64,000 nt of DNA from CALBPI01 sp038533155 (GCA_038533155.1 JBCAZH010000007.1:1-64000), one strand, 5' to 3'; shown: positions 43,028-52,910, counted from the first letter of the stretch. Made by a program: numbers and translations. The notes: generated by a model not told the origin, from the letters alone.

Positions 43028-46000
43028 TCTGCAGAGCATGCCGAGCGAGGCGGTCGTTAGCCCGCCGATGTTCGTACACCTGCACGTGCATACCCAATAC
43101 TCGATCGTCGACGGGTTGGTGAAAGTGCCAGACCTTATGCAGGCGGTGGCGACTCACGGGATGCCCGCGGTGGCTTTGTCCGATGCGGGTAACTTGTTTG
43201 CGATGGTGAAGTTCTACACCAAAGCGCTGCGAGAAGGTGTGAAACCCATCATCGGTGTCGAGATCGCGGTTCGAGACGAGGGTGACGCGGCACAGTCGCC
43301 GGATCTTATGGTGCTTCTTTGCCAAAACGTGGATGGTTATCGAAACCTCACGCGTTTGGTGACCCGCGCTTATCAGGAAGGTCAACGCAAGGGCAGACCT
43401 CTGGTCCATCGGGACTGGTTGACCCAGGAGGCATGCGATGGACTGATCGCTTTGTCGGGCGGTTTCGAAGGCGAGCTGGCCCGCTGGGCACGGGTCGGTG
43501 AATCAGAAGTGTTGGAAACCTGCACGCGACATTGGCAATTCGTGTTCGCCGATCGGTTCTACCTGCAGGTTTCGCGAACGGGAAAACCGGAAGAGGCGGG
43601 ATGGCTAGATGCGGCGGTTCGATTAGGGCACGAATACGACCTACCGTTGGTCGCAACCAACGATGTCCGTTTCTTAGAACCCAATCAATTTGAAGCGCAC
43701 GAGGCGCGCGTTTGCATTCATCAAGGTCGCACGTTGGCGGATAGCAGGCGCCCGAAGCCCTACACGCCGCACCAGTATCTTCGTTCGCCGGCAGAGATGG
43801 TCGAGTTGTTCCACGATCTGCCTGAGGCGATCGAGAACACGGTTCATGTCGCCGCCCGATGCAGCCTCGACCTTGAGCTTGGCAAGAGTTACCTGCCGGA
43901 GTTTCCCGTGCCAGACGGGAGCGATGCCGAGACGTGGCTTTGTAAGCAGTCGCGAGAAAAACTGGAGGCCCGCCTCGATCGCCTGAAGACGGCAGAAAAC
44001 AGCGCTGATGACTACCGGGCGAGACTTGAGCGCGAGCTGCAAACGATTTGCGATATGGGCTTCCCTGGGTATTTTCTGATCGTCGCCGATTTTATTGAGT
44101 GGGCGCGGAACAACGGCGTGCCGGTTGGCCCTGGTCGTGGATCGGGGGCGGGATCCCTTGTTGCTTTTGTCCTTGGAATTACGGACATCGACCCGTTGGA
44201 GCATGATTTGTTGTTCGAACGGTTTCTGAACCCAGAACGGGTGTCGATGCCCGACTTCGATGTGGACTTCTGTATGGAAGGCCGGGATCGCGTGATTGCG
44301 TATGTGGCGGAGCACTACGGCCGCCACCGAGTCTCGCAGATCATCACCTATGGCACGATGGCCGCGAAAGCGGTGGTCCGCGATGCGGGACGGGTGCTCG
44401 ATTTCCCCTATGGATTTGTCGATCGAATTGCCAAGCTGATTCCGTTTGAGGTCGGGATGACGCTGAACAAGGCGTTGGACGATGAGCCCGAGTTGGCGCG
44501 TTTGTATCGCGAGGACGACGAGGTTAAGAGCATCCTTGACCTTGCGCTGTCTCTCGAGGGCTGTGTGCGCAACGCCGGCAAACATGCTGGCGGTGTCGTG
44601 ATCGCGCCGACAGAGTTGACCGACTTTACGCCGCTGTATTGTGAGGAGGGCGGTGCCAACCTAGTCACGCAATTTGATAAGGATGACGTAGAGGCTGCCG
44701 GACTCGTCAAGTTCGATTTTCTTGGACTTCGGACACTGACGATCATCGATCGCGCATTGCAGTCTGTGAATGCCGCACGCGCGAGTCAGGGCGAGGATCT
44801 GATCGATCTGCAAGCGCTGCCGATGGACGATAAGGCGACGTTCGAGTTGTTGCAAAGATGCCAGACAACGGCTGTGTTTCAACTTGAGTCGCGCGGCATG
44901 AAAGACCTGATTAAGCGACTGCGTCCCGATTGCTTTGGCGATCTTGTAGCCTTGGTGGCGTTGTTTCGACCGGGGCCACTGCAGTCCGGCATGGTCGATG
45001 ACTTCATTGCTCGCAAGCACGGCCAGACGGGCCAGGAGATCGATTATCTGCACCCAGATTTAAAGCCGGTCTTGGAGCCGACCTACGGCGTTATCCTGTA
45101 CCAAGAGCAAGTGATGCAGATCGCCCAGGTGCTAGCCGGCTACACGTTGGGTGGCGCTGATCTACTCCGTCGTGCGATGGGTAAGAAAAAGCCCGAGGAA
45201 ATGGCTAAGCAGCGTCAGATCTTCGTGGATGGGTGTGTCGAGCGTGAAGTCGACAAGGCTCAGGCGGAGTACATATTCGATTTGATGGAGAAGTTCGCCG
45301 GATACGGATTCAACAAATCGCACTCTGCGGCCTATGCTGTGCTCAGCTATCAGACGGCATGGCTAAAGGCGCACTATCCCGCTGAGTTTATGGCGGCAGT
45401 CATGTCCTCTGATATGGATAGCACCGACAAACTGGTTGGGCTTAAGGATGACTGCCGAACGATTGGCATCCAACTGTTAGCACCAGATATCAACGCATCG
45501 CAAGCCAGTTTCACCGCGACACCCGAGGGTGATATCCGTTATGGGCTAGGTGCGATCAAAGGGGTCGGCATCGCGGCAATCGATGCTTTGGTTGAGGCGC
45601 GTGAAGCGCAGGGACCTTTTCGCGACTTGCCAGAAGTCCTACAGCGTGTTGACCTTGAGCCGTTTAACCGGCGTATGTTCGAGGCCCTGATTAAGGCGGG
45701 CGCTACCGATAGTCTGCACGGCAATCGTCGCGCGATGATGGAGACGGTACCGGATCTGCTGCGACAGGCGGAGCAAGATGCGCGGGCTGCCGCGGCCGGC
45801 CAAAACGATTTGTTCGGTACTACTGAGAACGACACGGCGCTGCCGAGTATCTCGATTCGCGAAGTAGCTGAATGGCATTCGAGCGACAAGCTGCGGGCAG
45901 AGAAGGAGGCGCTTGGCCTGTACCTGTCCGGTCATCCCTTCGCGCGCTACCGTCAAATTACGGCACAACTGGCGCGCGCGACGCTTGGCGAAATTGTGTC

Positions 46001-46565
46001 GACACGTCCGCCAGCGGGTGCCGAGAGTGGCGGCGATTTTTCGCAGCCGAAGCGCCAGGTCACAGTCGCAGGTTTGATCTTTGATATCCGCAAGCGCGGC
46101 AATCGGACGACGGTCACGCTGGACGACGACACTGGTCGTGTCGATGTGCAGTTGTACTCCGAGACGGTCGATGCTGTTCGCCATCTTCTCGTCAAAGATG
46201 CCGTGGTCGCCGCATCTGGAAACCTCAGTTGGGATAGCTTCATGAACGCGTGGTGCGTCAATGCAAAGTCGCTACGTGACGTCGATCATATGGTCGAAGA
46301 GTATGCCGCGAAGCTCATCCTATGTTTTGCGAGACCGGATAGTGATGCCGAAGCGCGCGAGCGTGTACGTCAGCTGCAAGACGTACTCCGTCCGCATCGC
46401 GGTGGCGCTTGCGAGATTGTGATCGACTACCGTGCCGGTGAGCTTGCCGGGCAGGTTGCTCTAGGCGAGCTCTGGCGGGTTCGTGTGAGTAGCGGTTTGC
46501 GCAACGCGTTGGATGAGACGTTTGGAGAGGGTAGCTACACGATTAAGCTTGCGCCAACGCATTGA
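43008..46565 (+). CDS. dnaE: DNA polymerase III alpha subunit
   Basis: DnaE is the replicative polymerase. The 1185 residues (E. coli 1160) begin with the PHP domain (FVHLHVHTQYSIVDGL). The palm has GPGRGSGAGSLVAF and the catalytic aspartates in PDFDVDFCMEGRDRVI near 414-425. GYGFNKSHSAAYAVLSYQTAW, helix-hairpin-helix and OB-fold parts follow, and the end is the tau-binding region. The ATG at 43008 or that at 43017 could be the start; both lie within rnhB. DnaE2-type features are not seen. accA follows. Confidence 0.97.
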   Translation: MELMVADLQSMPSEAVVSPPMFVHLHVHTQYSIVDGLVKVPDLMQAVATHGMPAVALSDAGNLFAMVKFYTKALREGVKPIIGVEIAVRDEGDAAQSPDLMVLLCQNVDGYRNLTRLVTRAYQEGQRKGRPLVHRDWLTQEACDGLIALSGGFEGELARWARVGESEVLETCTRHWQFVFADRFYLQVSRTGKPEEAGWLDAAVRLGHEYDLPLVATNDVRFLEPNQFEAHEARVCIHQGRTLADSRRPKPYTPHQYLRSPAEMVELFHDLPEAIENTVHVAARCSLDLELGKSYLPEFPVPDGSDAETWLCKQSREKLEARLDRLKTAENSADDYRARLERELQTICDMGFPGYFLIVADFIEWARNNGVPVGPGRGSGAGSLVAFVLGITDIDPLEHDLLFERFLNPERVSMPDFDVDFCMEGRDRVIAYVAEHYGRHRVSQIITYGTMAAKAVVRDAGRVLDFPYGFVDRIAKLIPFEVGMTLNKALDDEPELARLYREDDEVKSILDLALSLEGCVRNAGKHAGGVVIAPTELTDFTPLYCEEGGANLVTQFDKDDVEAAGLVKFDFLGLRTLTIIDRALQSVNAARASQGEDLIDLQALPMDDKATFELLQRCQTTAVFQLESRGMKDLIKRLRPDCFGDLVALVALFRPGPLQSGMVDDFIARKHGQTGQEIDYLHPDLKPVLEPTYGVILYQEQVMQIAQVLAGYTLGGADLLRRAMGKKKPEEMAKQRQIFVDGCVEREVDKAQAEYIFDLMEKFAGYGFNKSHSAAYAVLSYQTAWLKAHYPAEFMAAVMSSDMDSTDKLVGLKDDCRTIGIQLLAPDINASQASFTATPEGDIRYGLGAIKGVGIAAIDALVEAREAQGPFRDLPEVLQRVDLEPFNRRMFEALIKAGATDSLHGNRRAMMETVPDLLRQAEQDARAAAAGQNDLFGTTENDTALPSISIREVAEWHSSDKLRAEKEALGLYLSGHPFARYRQITAQLARATLGEIVSTRPPAGAESGGDFSQPKRQVTVAGLIFDIRKRGNRTTVTLDDDTGRVDVQLYSETVDAVRHLLVKDAVVAASGNLSWDSFMNAWCVNAKSLRDVDHMVEEYAAKLILCFARPDSDAEARERVRQLQDVLRPHRGGACEIVIDYRAGELAGQVALGELWRVRVSSGLRNALDETFGEGSYTIKLAPTH

Positions 46566-46626
46566 CGTGAGTCGCGAGGCCTGCCTGTGATACCGTTCAC
46601 CTCTGTCGAAGTATGGTTCTAAACCC

Positions 46627-47586
46627 ATGGATTTGAAGTTCTTAGATTTTGAACAGCCGATCGCCGAACTCGAAGGCAAAATCGAGGGTTTGCGGTATGT
46701 CGGAGACGACTCCGGTGTCAACATTGCGGAAGAAATTGAGCGACTGACGAAGAAAAGCGAATCGTTAACGAAATCGATATTTTCGAATCTCAGCTCGTGG
46801 CAAGTAGCGCAGGTCGCACGCCATCCCATGCGCCCTTACACGCTGGATTACCTCTCGCAGATCTTTGAAGACTTTCAAGAGCTCCACGGCGACCGAATGT
46901 ACGCCGACGATTATGCGATCGTCGGCGGCTTGGCTCGAATCGATGGTCGTCCCATCATGCTGATCGGCCATCAAAAGGGCCGCGATACGAAAGAGCGCGT
47001 CCTCAGGAACTATGGCATGCCGCGTCCCGAAGGCTACCGCAAGGCGCAGCGACTCATGGAGCTTGCCGAAAAGTTCTCTATTCCGGTAGTCACTTTGATT
47101 GATACCCCTGGCGCATACCCGGGCATCGGTGCCGAAGAGCGCGGTCAGTCCGAGGCAATTGCTCGCAGTCTGAAAGTGATGGCCAGGCTTCGCACGCCAA
47201 TCATCAGTGTCGTAATCGGCGAAGGCGGAAGCGGTGGCGCGTTGGCTATCGGCGTGTCCGACCATTTGATGATGCTGCAGTATTCCGTCTATTCGGTGAT
47301 CTCGCCGGAAGGTTGTGCGTCCATTCTCTGGAAAAGTGCTGAAAAGGCGGCAGATGCGGCTGAGGCGATGCGGATCACAGCCGATCAATTGGTGGAATTC
47401 GGGCTGATTGATGAAGTGCTTGAGGAGCCTCTCGGTGGCGCCCATCGCTCGCCTGAGGATATGGCAGCAACGCTGAAGGCGGGGTTGCTGCGACAGGTCA
47501 TCGCGCTGTCAGATGTGCCCACCGATGAGTTACTCGCGCGTCGCGCGGCACGCCTGTCCGGCTTCGGTGACTTCAAGAGCGCCTGA
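46627..47586 (+). CDS. accA: Acetyl-CoA carboxylase carboxyltransferase subunit alpha
   Basis: AccA with AccD transfers carboxyl from biotin to acetyl-CoA, making malonyl-CoA for fatty acids. The 319 residues equal E. coli. Blocks seen include FLDFEQPIAELEGKI at the N-terminus, DTPGAYPGIGAEERGQSEAIA and the oxyanion stretch GEGGSGGALAIGVSD. The dnaE-accA-tilS order is standard. tilS begins 2 bp downstream. Confidence 0.97.
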   Translation: MDLKFLDFEQPIAELEGKIEGLRYVGDDSGVNIAEEIERLTKKSESLTKSIFSNLSSWQVAQVARHPMRPYTLDYLSQIFEDFQELHGDRMYADDYAIVGGLARIDGRPIMLIGHQKGRDTKERVLRNYGMPRPEGYRKAQRLMELAEKFSIPVVTLIDTPGAYPGIGAEERGQSEAIARSLKVMARLRTPIISVVIGEGGSGGALAIGVSDHLMMLQYSVYSVISPEGCASILWKSAEKAADAAEAMRITADQLVEFGLIDEVLEEPLGGAHRSPEDMAATLKAGLLRQVIALSDVPTDELLARRAARLSGFGDFKSA

Positions 47587-47588
47587 GC

Positions 47589-48920
47589 GTGGGTAGCGAC
47601 GCGACGGTCCAGGCGGCCGTCGCGAGTGTCGTCAAATCTCAGCCCGAAGATTCCCGATGGGTCGTAGCGTTCAGTGGTGGGCGCGACTCGACCGTGTTGT
47701 TGCACGCGCTAAAGCAACATACCGACCTTGCAGTGCGCGCTGTGTTTGTCGATCACGGCTTACAGCCGGCGGTTCGGTCGCAATGGCTCGCGCATGTGAG
47801 GTCGGCAACACAAGCGCTTGGCACTTCCCTCGTGGTGCTGGACGCCTCGTCACAGGTCCCGACGGGTGAGAGTCTAGAGGCGCACGCCAGACAAGAGCGC
47901 TATCGGCTGTTGGCTGAAAATTTGGCCATAGGGGAAATTCTCGTCACAGCACAACATGCGGACGATCAAGCGGAAACTGTGTTGCTACAGTTGTTGCGCG
48001 GCGCCGGGCCGTCTGGGTTGTCAGCTATGCCGCGAATCGCTGCATTTGGTCGAGGCATACTGATACGACCATTGATCCATTTGGAGACGGGGGTCGTCGA
48101 ATCTCACGCGACGACCAATGGCCTTGAGTGGTTCGACGATCCGAGCAATTTGAGCACTCGGTTTGACCGAAACTATCTGCGCCATGAGGTCATGCCGAAC
48201 GTACACAAGCGATGGCCGTCGGCCGCGAATACGCTGGGGCGTGCGGCTGGCTGGCAACGGCAGGCAGCTAACGCGCTGGCGAGACAAGCGCTGGCGGATT
48301 GGCAGGCAGCCTGCCAGCCACTCTCCGGGCTGGCTTCTTGCGAGCGCCTGGCAAAACTGCCGGACACGCGGGTTGCCGAGGCGCTTCGCGCGGGCATTCG
48401 GGGTGCAGGTTTGACGATGCCGAGCGCGAGCCGTTTGCAGTCGATTGTGACGTTGACGCGTGCAGCGTCCGGTAAGGGATTAGTCGGCTGGGAGGGCGGT
48501 TCAGCGCGACGCTACCGTGATCGACTGTATTTGCTCGACGCTTTGGCAGTGGAACCCACAGGGTTCCAGCAAGCGTGGGATGGTCGTTCCACACTGGTGT
48601 TGCCACAAGGCTACGGCGCGATGTGTTTACTGCCTGAGCCGGCGATGGCGCTCGAGCTGAGGTGCCATTTCCGAGAGCCTGGTCTTCGGGTATGCGAGGT
48701 TTCAGGCCACTCAAAGTCTTTTGCGCAGTGGTGCCAAGAGCGCGCAATCGCGCCATGGATGAGATCCAGAATTCCGTTGCTGAGTGCTTCAGACGAGCTG
48801 GTCGCAATTGGTGGTAAGCGTCTGTCGGGCTGGCACAAATTGGGCGTGACAGCGACGCCAAGTTGGATTGATTCCCCCGAGCTTGGATTGTCTGCCAACC
48901 CCGGCTCTGGTATCGTCTGA
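47589..48920 (+). CDS. tilS: tRNA(Ile)-lysidine synthetase
   Basis: TilS changes the wobble cytidine of the AUA-reading tRNA(Ile) to lysidine. The 443 residues (E. coli 432) have the PP-loop VAFSGGRDSTVLLHAL near residues 26-41, VDHGLQP, and the HADDQAETVLLQLLRGAG block, followed by the tRNA-binding middle and C-terminal domains. The start is GTG at 47589 with no ribosome site, so it is probably coupled to accA. A possible promoter for pyrG lies in its last codons. Confidence 0.95.
   Translation: MGSDATVQAAVASVVKSQPEDSRWVVAFSGGRDSTVLLHALKQHTDLAVRAVFVDHGLQPAVRSQWLAHVRSATQALGTSLVVLDASSQVPTGESLEAHARQERYRLLAENLAIGEILVTAQHADDQAETVLLQLLRGAGPSGLSAMPRIAAFGRGILIRPLIHLETGVVESHATTNGLEWFDDPSNLSTRFDRNYLRHEVMPNVHKRWPSAANTLGRAAGWQRQAANALARQALADWQAACQPLSGLASCERLAKLPDTRVAEALRAGIRGAGLTMPSASRLQSIVTLTRAASGKGLVGWEGGSARRYRDRLYLLDALAVEPTGFQQAWDGRSTLVLPQGYGAMCLLPEPAMALELRCHFREPGLRVCEVSGHSKSFAQWCQERAIAPWMRSRIPLLSASDELVAIGGKRLSGWHKLGVTATPSWIDSPELGLSANPGSGIV
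48888..48916 (+). promoter_or_regulatory. Candidate pyrG promoter inside the tilS 3' end
   Basis: TTGTCT (48888-48893, 4 of 6 to -35) and TATCGT (48911-48916, 4 of 6 to -10) are separated by 17 bp. Transcription would start near 48923, giving a leader of about 130 nt before pyrG. Matches are moderate. Confidence 0.4.
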
Positions 48921-49042
48921 CTCCGTTCTGATGACGCGAGATCGCGCTCTGAGGCCGGAGTGAAGGCTAGCTGCCGACCGCACCTGTTGGTGACGTTGAC
49001 GGCATGACGATAAACCTTTGCTCCGGCTTTTTTTGTTGCCGG
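48920..49042 (+). promoter_or_regulatory. Structured pyrG leader with alternative stems and a terminator
   Basis: GCCGGAG (48954-48960) pairs perfectly with CTCCGGC (49021-49027), directly followed by seven T (49028-49034): a terminator-like stem. Inside it are TGCCG/CGGCA (48972-48976, 49000-49004) and CACC/GGTG (48981-48984, 48989-48992). Two rival pairings exist: ACTCCG (48920-48925) with CGGAGT (48956-48961), and CCGGC (49023-49027) with GCCGG (49038-49042), the latter just before the pyrG ribosome site. A short frame (48931-48963, MTRDRALRPE) ends on the 5' arm of the terminator stem. This is the layout of an attenuator; what it senses is unknown. Confidence 0.6.
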
Positions 49043-49053
49043 ACGGATTGCCC

Positions 49054-50706
49054 ATGACTTCTTACGTATTTATCACTGGTGGCGTTGTTTCATCGCTTGG
49101 CAAAGGCATCACGTCGGCGTGCTTAGCGGCGATCCTCGAGTCGCGTGGCTTGTCGATCAGCATGATGAAGCTCGATCCCTACATCAATGTCGATCCAGGG
49201 ACGATGAGTCCATTCCAGCACGGCGAGGTGTTCGTCACTGATGACGGTTCGGAAACTGATCTGGACTTAGGCCACTACGAACGCTTTGTGCGCGTGACCA
49301 CGGGAAGGCACAGTAACTTCACGACGGGACAAATCTACGAGTCAGTCATTGCTCGCGAACGTCGAGGGGACTACCTAGGAGCGACGGTGCAGGTCATCCC
49401 CCATGTCACCGACGAGATCAAAGCGTCCATTCGTCGCGGCGCTGGCGATGCGGATGTGTGTTTTGTCGAGATTGGCGGTACCGTGGGTGATATCGAGTCA
49501 CTACCGTTTTTGGAAGCTATTCGTCAGATGGGGGTCGAACTGGGTCGCGAACGCGTGGCCTATGTCCATCTCACGCTCGTTCCCTATATCGCGACGAGCT
49601 CTGAGATCAAGACCAAACCGACCCAGCACTCAGTCAAGGAACTGCGGTCGATTGGTATCCAACCCGATATATTAGTGTGCCGTTCGGAGTTGCCGTTGCC
49701 AGAAGAGCAGCGGCGAAAGATCGCGTTGTTCACCAACGTTCAAGAGAGCGCGGTCGTTTCGGCATACGACGTCGATGATCTTTATCGGATTCCTATGGTT
49801 TTGCACGAGCAGGGCTTCGACGAGATTATCTGTCGACAGCTACGGCTCGACGTGCCGAAGGCGGACCTTTCGGCGTGGCAAAGTGTCGTGGACGCCAAGC
49901 GAAATCCGGACGGTGAAGTCAATATCGCGATGGTCGGGAAGTATGTCGATTTTCGCGATTCCTACATTTCGTTGACCGAAGCGTTGTTGCATGCCGGCAT
50001 TCAGACAAGAACCCGCGTGAATATCCATTACGTGGAGTCACAAGACATTGAAGAGTCGGGCACGAATCAGCTGCGTCAATACGACGCGCTGTTGGTACCC
50101 GGCGGGTTCGGCGACCGCGGCATCGAAGGCAAGATAGCGACCGTACGGTTTGCGCGGGAGAATGGAATTCCCTACCTCGGTATTTGTTTGGGCATGCAGG
50201 TCGCGGTGATTGAATTCGCGCGGCACGTCGCGAACCTCGAGGCGGCCCACAGCACAGAGTTTGATCGCGAGTCGCCGCATCCGGTCGTCGGATTGATCAC
50301 GGAGTGGCAGAATCTCGACGGCGTCACGCAGTTGCGCAGCGAGCAATCAAATCTCGGTGGAACGATGCGCCTTGGGGCACAACAAGTCGAGCTACAGCCG
50401 GGTAGCGCGGTTCGCGACATCTATGGTTCAGATGAGATTCGTGAGCGCCACCGCCATCGCTACGAGGTCAACAACAACTATCGAGATCGGTTGTCAGACG
50501 CCGGCCTCAGCTTCAGCGGTCTGTCGCCGGATGATCTCGTTGAGATGATCGAACTGCCCGGTCACCCATGGTTCGTTGCGAGCCAGTTCCACCCCGAGTT
50601 CACGAGCAACCCACGCGACGGCCATCCTTTGTTCACGAGTTTCGTGACAGCTGCGCGCGCGATCACTGAGCAAGCACCCGCCCAGGTCAAGGCGCAAGCG
50701 CAATGA
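49054..50706 (+). CDS. pyrG: CTP synthase
   Basis: PyrG aminates UTP to CTP with glutamine-derived ammonia. The 550 residues (E. coli 545) consist of the N-terminal synthase domain (TGGVVSSLGKGITSACLA, KLDPYINVDPGTMSPFQHGEVF) and a class I glutamine amidotransferase domain with GGFGDRGIEGK, the catalytic cysteine in YLGICLGMQ and HPEF near the end. The ATG at 49054 starts the family sequence MTSYVFITGG; a start at 49018 would fall inside the terminator-like structure. kdsA overlaps its stop by 4 bp (ATGA). Confidence 0.97.
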   Translation: MTSYVFITGGVVSSLGKGITSACLAAILESRGLSISMMKLDPYINVDPGTMSPFQHGEVFVTDDGSETDLDLGHYERFVRVTTGRHSNFTTGQIYESVIARERRGDYLGATVQVIPHVTDEIKASIRRGAGDADVCFVEIGGTVGDIESLPFLEAIRQMGVELGRERVAYVHLTLVPYIATSSEIKTKPTQHSVKELRSIGIQPDILVCRSELPLPEEQRRKIALFTNVQESAVVSAYDVDDLYRIPMVLHEQGFDEIICRQLRLDVPKADLSAWQSVVDAKRNPDGEVNIAMVGKYVDFRDSYISLTEALLHAGIQTRTRVNIHYVESQDIEESGTNQLRQYDALLVPGGFGDRGIEGKIATVRFARENGIPYLGICLGMQVAVIEFARHVANLEAAHSTEFDRESPHPVVGLITEWQNLDGVTQLRSEQSNLGGTMRLGAQQVELQPGSAVRDIYGSDEIRERHRHRYEVNNNYRDRLSDAGLSFSGLSPDDLVEMIELPGHPWFVASQFHPEFTSNPRDGHPLFTSFVTAARAITEQAPAQVKAQAQ

Positions 50707-51554
50707 AGATCGCGGATATCGAAGTAGGGCTCGATCAGCCGCTGTTTCTCATTGCAGGAAATTGTGTCGTTGAGAGTGAAGCGACTACGTTCGAGACGGC
50801 GACGCGCCTTAAGGAAATGACCGAAGCGCTCGGCATTGGGCTGATCTACAAGTCCTCGTTCGATAAAGCCAACCGTAGTTCTCAAGGCAGCTATCGCGGG
50901 CCTGGCATGAGCAAAGGGCTGGAGATTCTAGCTAAGGTAAAGCGAGAGCTGGCATTGCCGGTGCTGACCGATGTTCATGAGGACACACCGTTCGACGAGG
51001 TTGCGGAAGTTGTGGATGTCATGCAGACGCCGGCATTCCTATGCCGACAAACAAACTTCATTCTGAATGTCTGCAAACAAGGCGTTGCGGTCAACATCAA
51101 GAAAGGACAGTTTTTGTCGCCGTGGGAGATGGACAACGTTGTCGATAAGGCCCGTTCGACCGGCAATGACAAGATCATGGTGTGTGAGCGTGGATTCTCT
51201 TTCGGCTACAACAACCTGATTTCGGATATGCGGTCTCTCGCGATCATGCGCCGCACGGGTGCACCGGTTGTGTTCGATGCGACCCATTCGGTCCAGCTGC
51301 CGGGTGGCAAAGGCGTTGCGTCAGGGGGGCAACGAGAGTTTGTCCCAGTGCTGGCGCGTGCTGCGGTTGCGACCGGTGTCGCCGGCGTTTTTATGGAGAC
51401 TCATCCAAACCCGGATGAAGCGCTGTCCGATGGGCCAAATGCGTGGCCGCTGGATCACATGCACGCGCTGTTGGAACAACTCCAGCGTATCGACGAAACC
51501 GTGAAGGCAGCGCCGTTTGCGGAATCTCAATTTGGCCTTGGGGAGGCATCGTGA
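50703..51554 (+). CDS. kdsA: 3-deoxy-D-manno-octulosonate 8-phosphate synthase
   Basis: KdsA condenses arabinose 5-phosphate and PEP to KDO 8-phosphate for the LPS inner core. The 283 residues equal the E. coli length (284). Family blocks are YKSSFDKANRSS, LPVLTDVHED, CRQTNFIL, KKGQFLSPW and FMETHPNPDEALSDGPN. The N-terminal IAGNCVVES carries Cys21 where the E. coli metal-independent enzyme has Asn, which suggests the metal-dependent class. The stop overlaps the eno GTG (GTGA). Confidence 0.96.
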   Translation: MKIADIEVGLDQPLFLIAGNCVVESEATTFETATRLKEMTEALGIGLIYKSSFDKANRSSQGSYRGPGMSKGLEILAKVKRELALPVLTDVHEDTPFDEVAEVVDVMQTPAFLCRQTNFILNVCKQGVAVNIKKGQFLSPWEMDNVVDKARSTGNDKIMVCERGFSFGYNNLISDMRSLAIMRRTGAPVVFDATHSVQLPGGKGVASGGQREFVPVLARAAVATGVAGVFMETHPNPDEALSDGPNAWPLDHMHALLEQLQRIDETVKAAPFAESQFGLGEAS

Positions 51555-52852
51555 GCGATTTACCGAATACCACTATCAAGCTCATCGCGGGTCGAGAAAT
51601 TCTGGACAGTCGAGGGAATCCGACAGTTGAGGCTGAGGTTTGGTTGAACGATGGCAGTTACGCTCGCGCGGGCGTGCCATCGGGTGCATCAACAGGATCA
51701 CGTGAAGCCGTAGAGCTTCGAGACGGAGACTCAGAGCGCTACCTTGGAAAGGGCGTCTTGAAAGCGGTCGCGTCGGTCAACGGCGAGTTGCGAGAGTTGT
51801 TGGTCGGTCGTGATGCGGCAGATCAGACCGCGATAGACCAAGCGATGATCGATCTCGATGGCACGCCCAACAAAGGGCGGTTGGGTGCGAATGCGCTGCT
51901 TGCCGTGTCGCTGGCTGCTTCCCGTGCGATGTCAATTAGCCGCCAACTGCCGCTATTCGCGACACTGGGAGATAGTGCCCGGATGCCTGTTCCCATGATG
52001 AACATCATCAACGGTGGCGCGCATGCGGACAACAGTGTCGACATCCAGGAGTTCATGATCTTGCCGGTCGGCTTTGACCGTTTCAGTGAAGCTTTGCGTT
52101 GCGGCGCTGAGATTTTTCACCATCTTAAGAAGGTGCTGTCAGACCGAGGTTTGAACACGGCAGTTGGGGATGAAGGCGGGTTCGCGCCGGATCTTCCATC
52201 GAACCGAGAGGCGCTGACCACGATCATGGCGGCTATCGAGCGAGCGGGATACCGACCCGGTGAGGATGTGTATCTTGGCCTCGATGTCGCAAGCTCTGAG
52301 TTTTTTGAGTCTGGGGTGTATAACCTCGCATCGGAGAACCGTCAGTTCGATGCCGAGGCGTTTGCGCAGTACCTGGGCGGACTGTGTGACGAGTTCCCGA
52401 TCATTAGTATCGAAGACGGGATGGATGAGTCTGACTGGGCCGGGTGGGCTGCACTGACCCAACTGTTGGGCGATCGCGTTCAGTTGGTGGGCGACGATCT
52501 GTTCGTCACCAATACGAGCATTTTGGAACGTGGTATTCGCGATGGCATCGCGAACTCGATCTTAATCAAGCCGAACCAGATCGGCACTTTGACGGAAACG
52601 CTAGCGGCCATCGATATGGCGATTGATGCGAACTACACTGCAGTCGTGTCACACCGTTCCGGCGAAACGGCGGATTCGACCATTGCCGACTTGGCAGTGG
52701 GTACGCGGGCAACGCAGATAAAAACCGGCTCTTTGTCGCGCTCTGACCGGATTTCAAAGTACAATCAATTGCTAAGAATCGAATCGCTGCTTGGGGAGAA
52801 GGCTTCGTACGATGCCAAAGCGGCGTTTCCCAAAGCTGTTCGTTTTGGCTAG
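51551..52852 (+). CDS. eno: Enolase
   Basis: Enolase interconverts 2-phosphoglycerate and PEP and is also a degradosome scaffold in relatives. The 433 residues (E. coli 432) include REILDSRGNPTVEAEV, GVPSGASTGSREAVELRDGD, the catalytic glutamates and lysines in GDEGGFAPDL and ILIKPNQIGTLTE, and the substrate block SHRSGETADSTIADLAV. The GTG at 51551 is set by GGGAGG 4 nt upstream and its overlap with the kdsA stop. Confidence 0.98.
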   Translation: MSDLPNTTIKLIAGREILDSRGNPTVEAEVWLNDGSYARAGVPSGASTGSREAVELRDGDSERYLGKGVLKAVASVNGELRELLVGRDAADQTAIDQAMIDLDGTPNKGRLGANALLAVSLAASRAMSISRQLPLFATLGDSARMPVPMMNIINGGAHADNSVDIQEFMILPVGFDRFSEALRCGAEIFHHLKKVLSDRGLNTAVGDEGGFAPDLPSNREALTTIMAAIERAGYRPGEDVYLGLDVASSEFFESGVYNLASENRQFDAEAFAQYLGGLCDEFPIISIEDGMDESDWAGWAALTQLLGDRVQLVGDDLFVTNTSILERGIRDGIANSILIKPNQIGTLTETLAAIDMAIDANYTAVVSHRSGETADSTIADLAVGTRATQIKTGSLSRSDRISKYNQLLRIESLLGEKASYDAKAAFPKAVRFG

Positions 52853-52910
52853 AACCACCGACTCTGGGGCATACTGCTCTAGGCGGTTATGAGAACGGGG
52901 TGAGAATCCG

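Noticed and set aside
48954..49027. A 74-nt unit with a perfect 7-bp acceptor-like stem before pyrG, the size of a tRNA
   Set aside because: The D stem does not pair, no T arm with GTTCRA is present and no anticodon arm can be drawn. The T7 tract points to a terminator structure instead.
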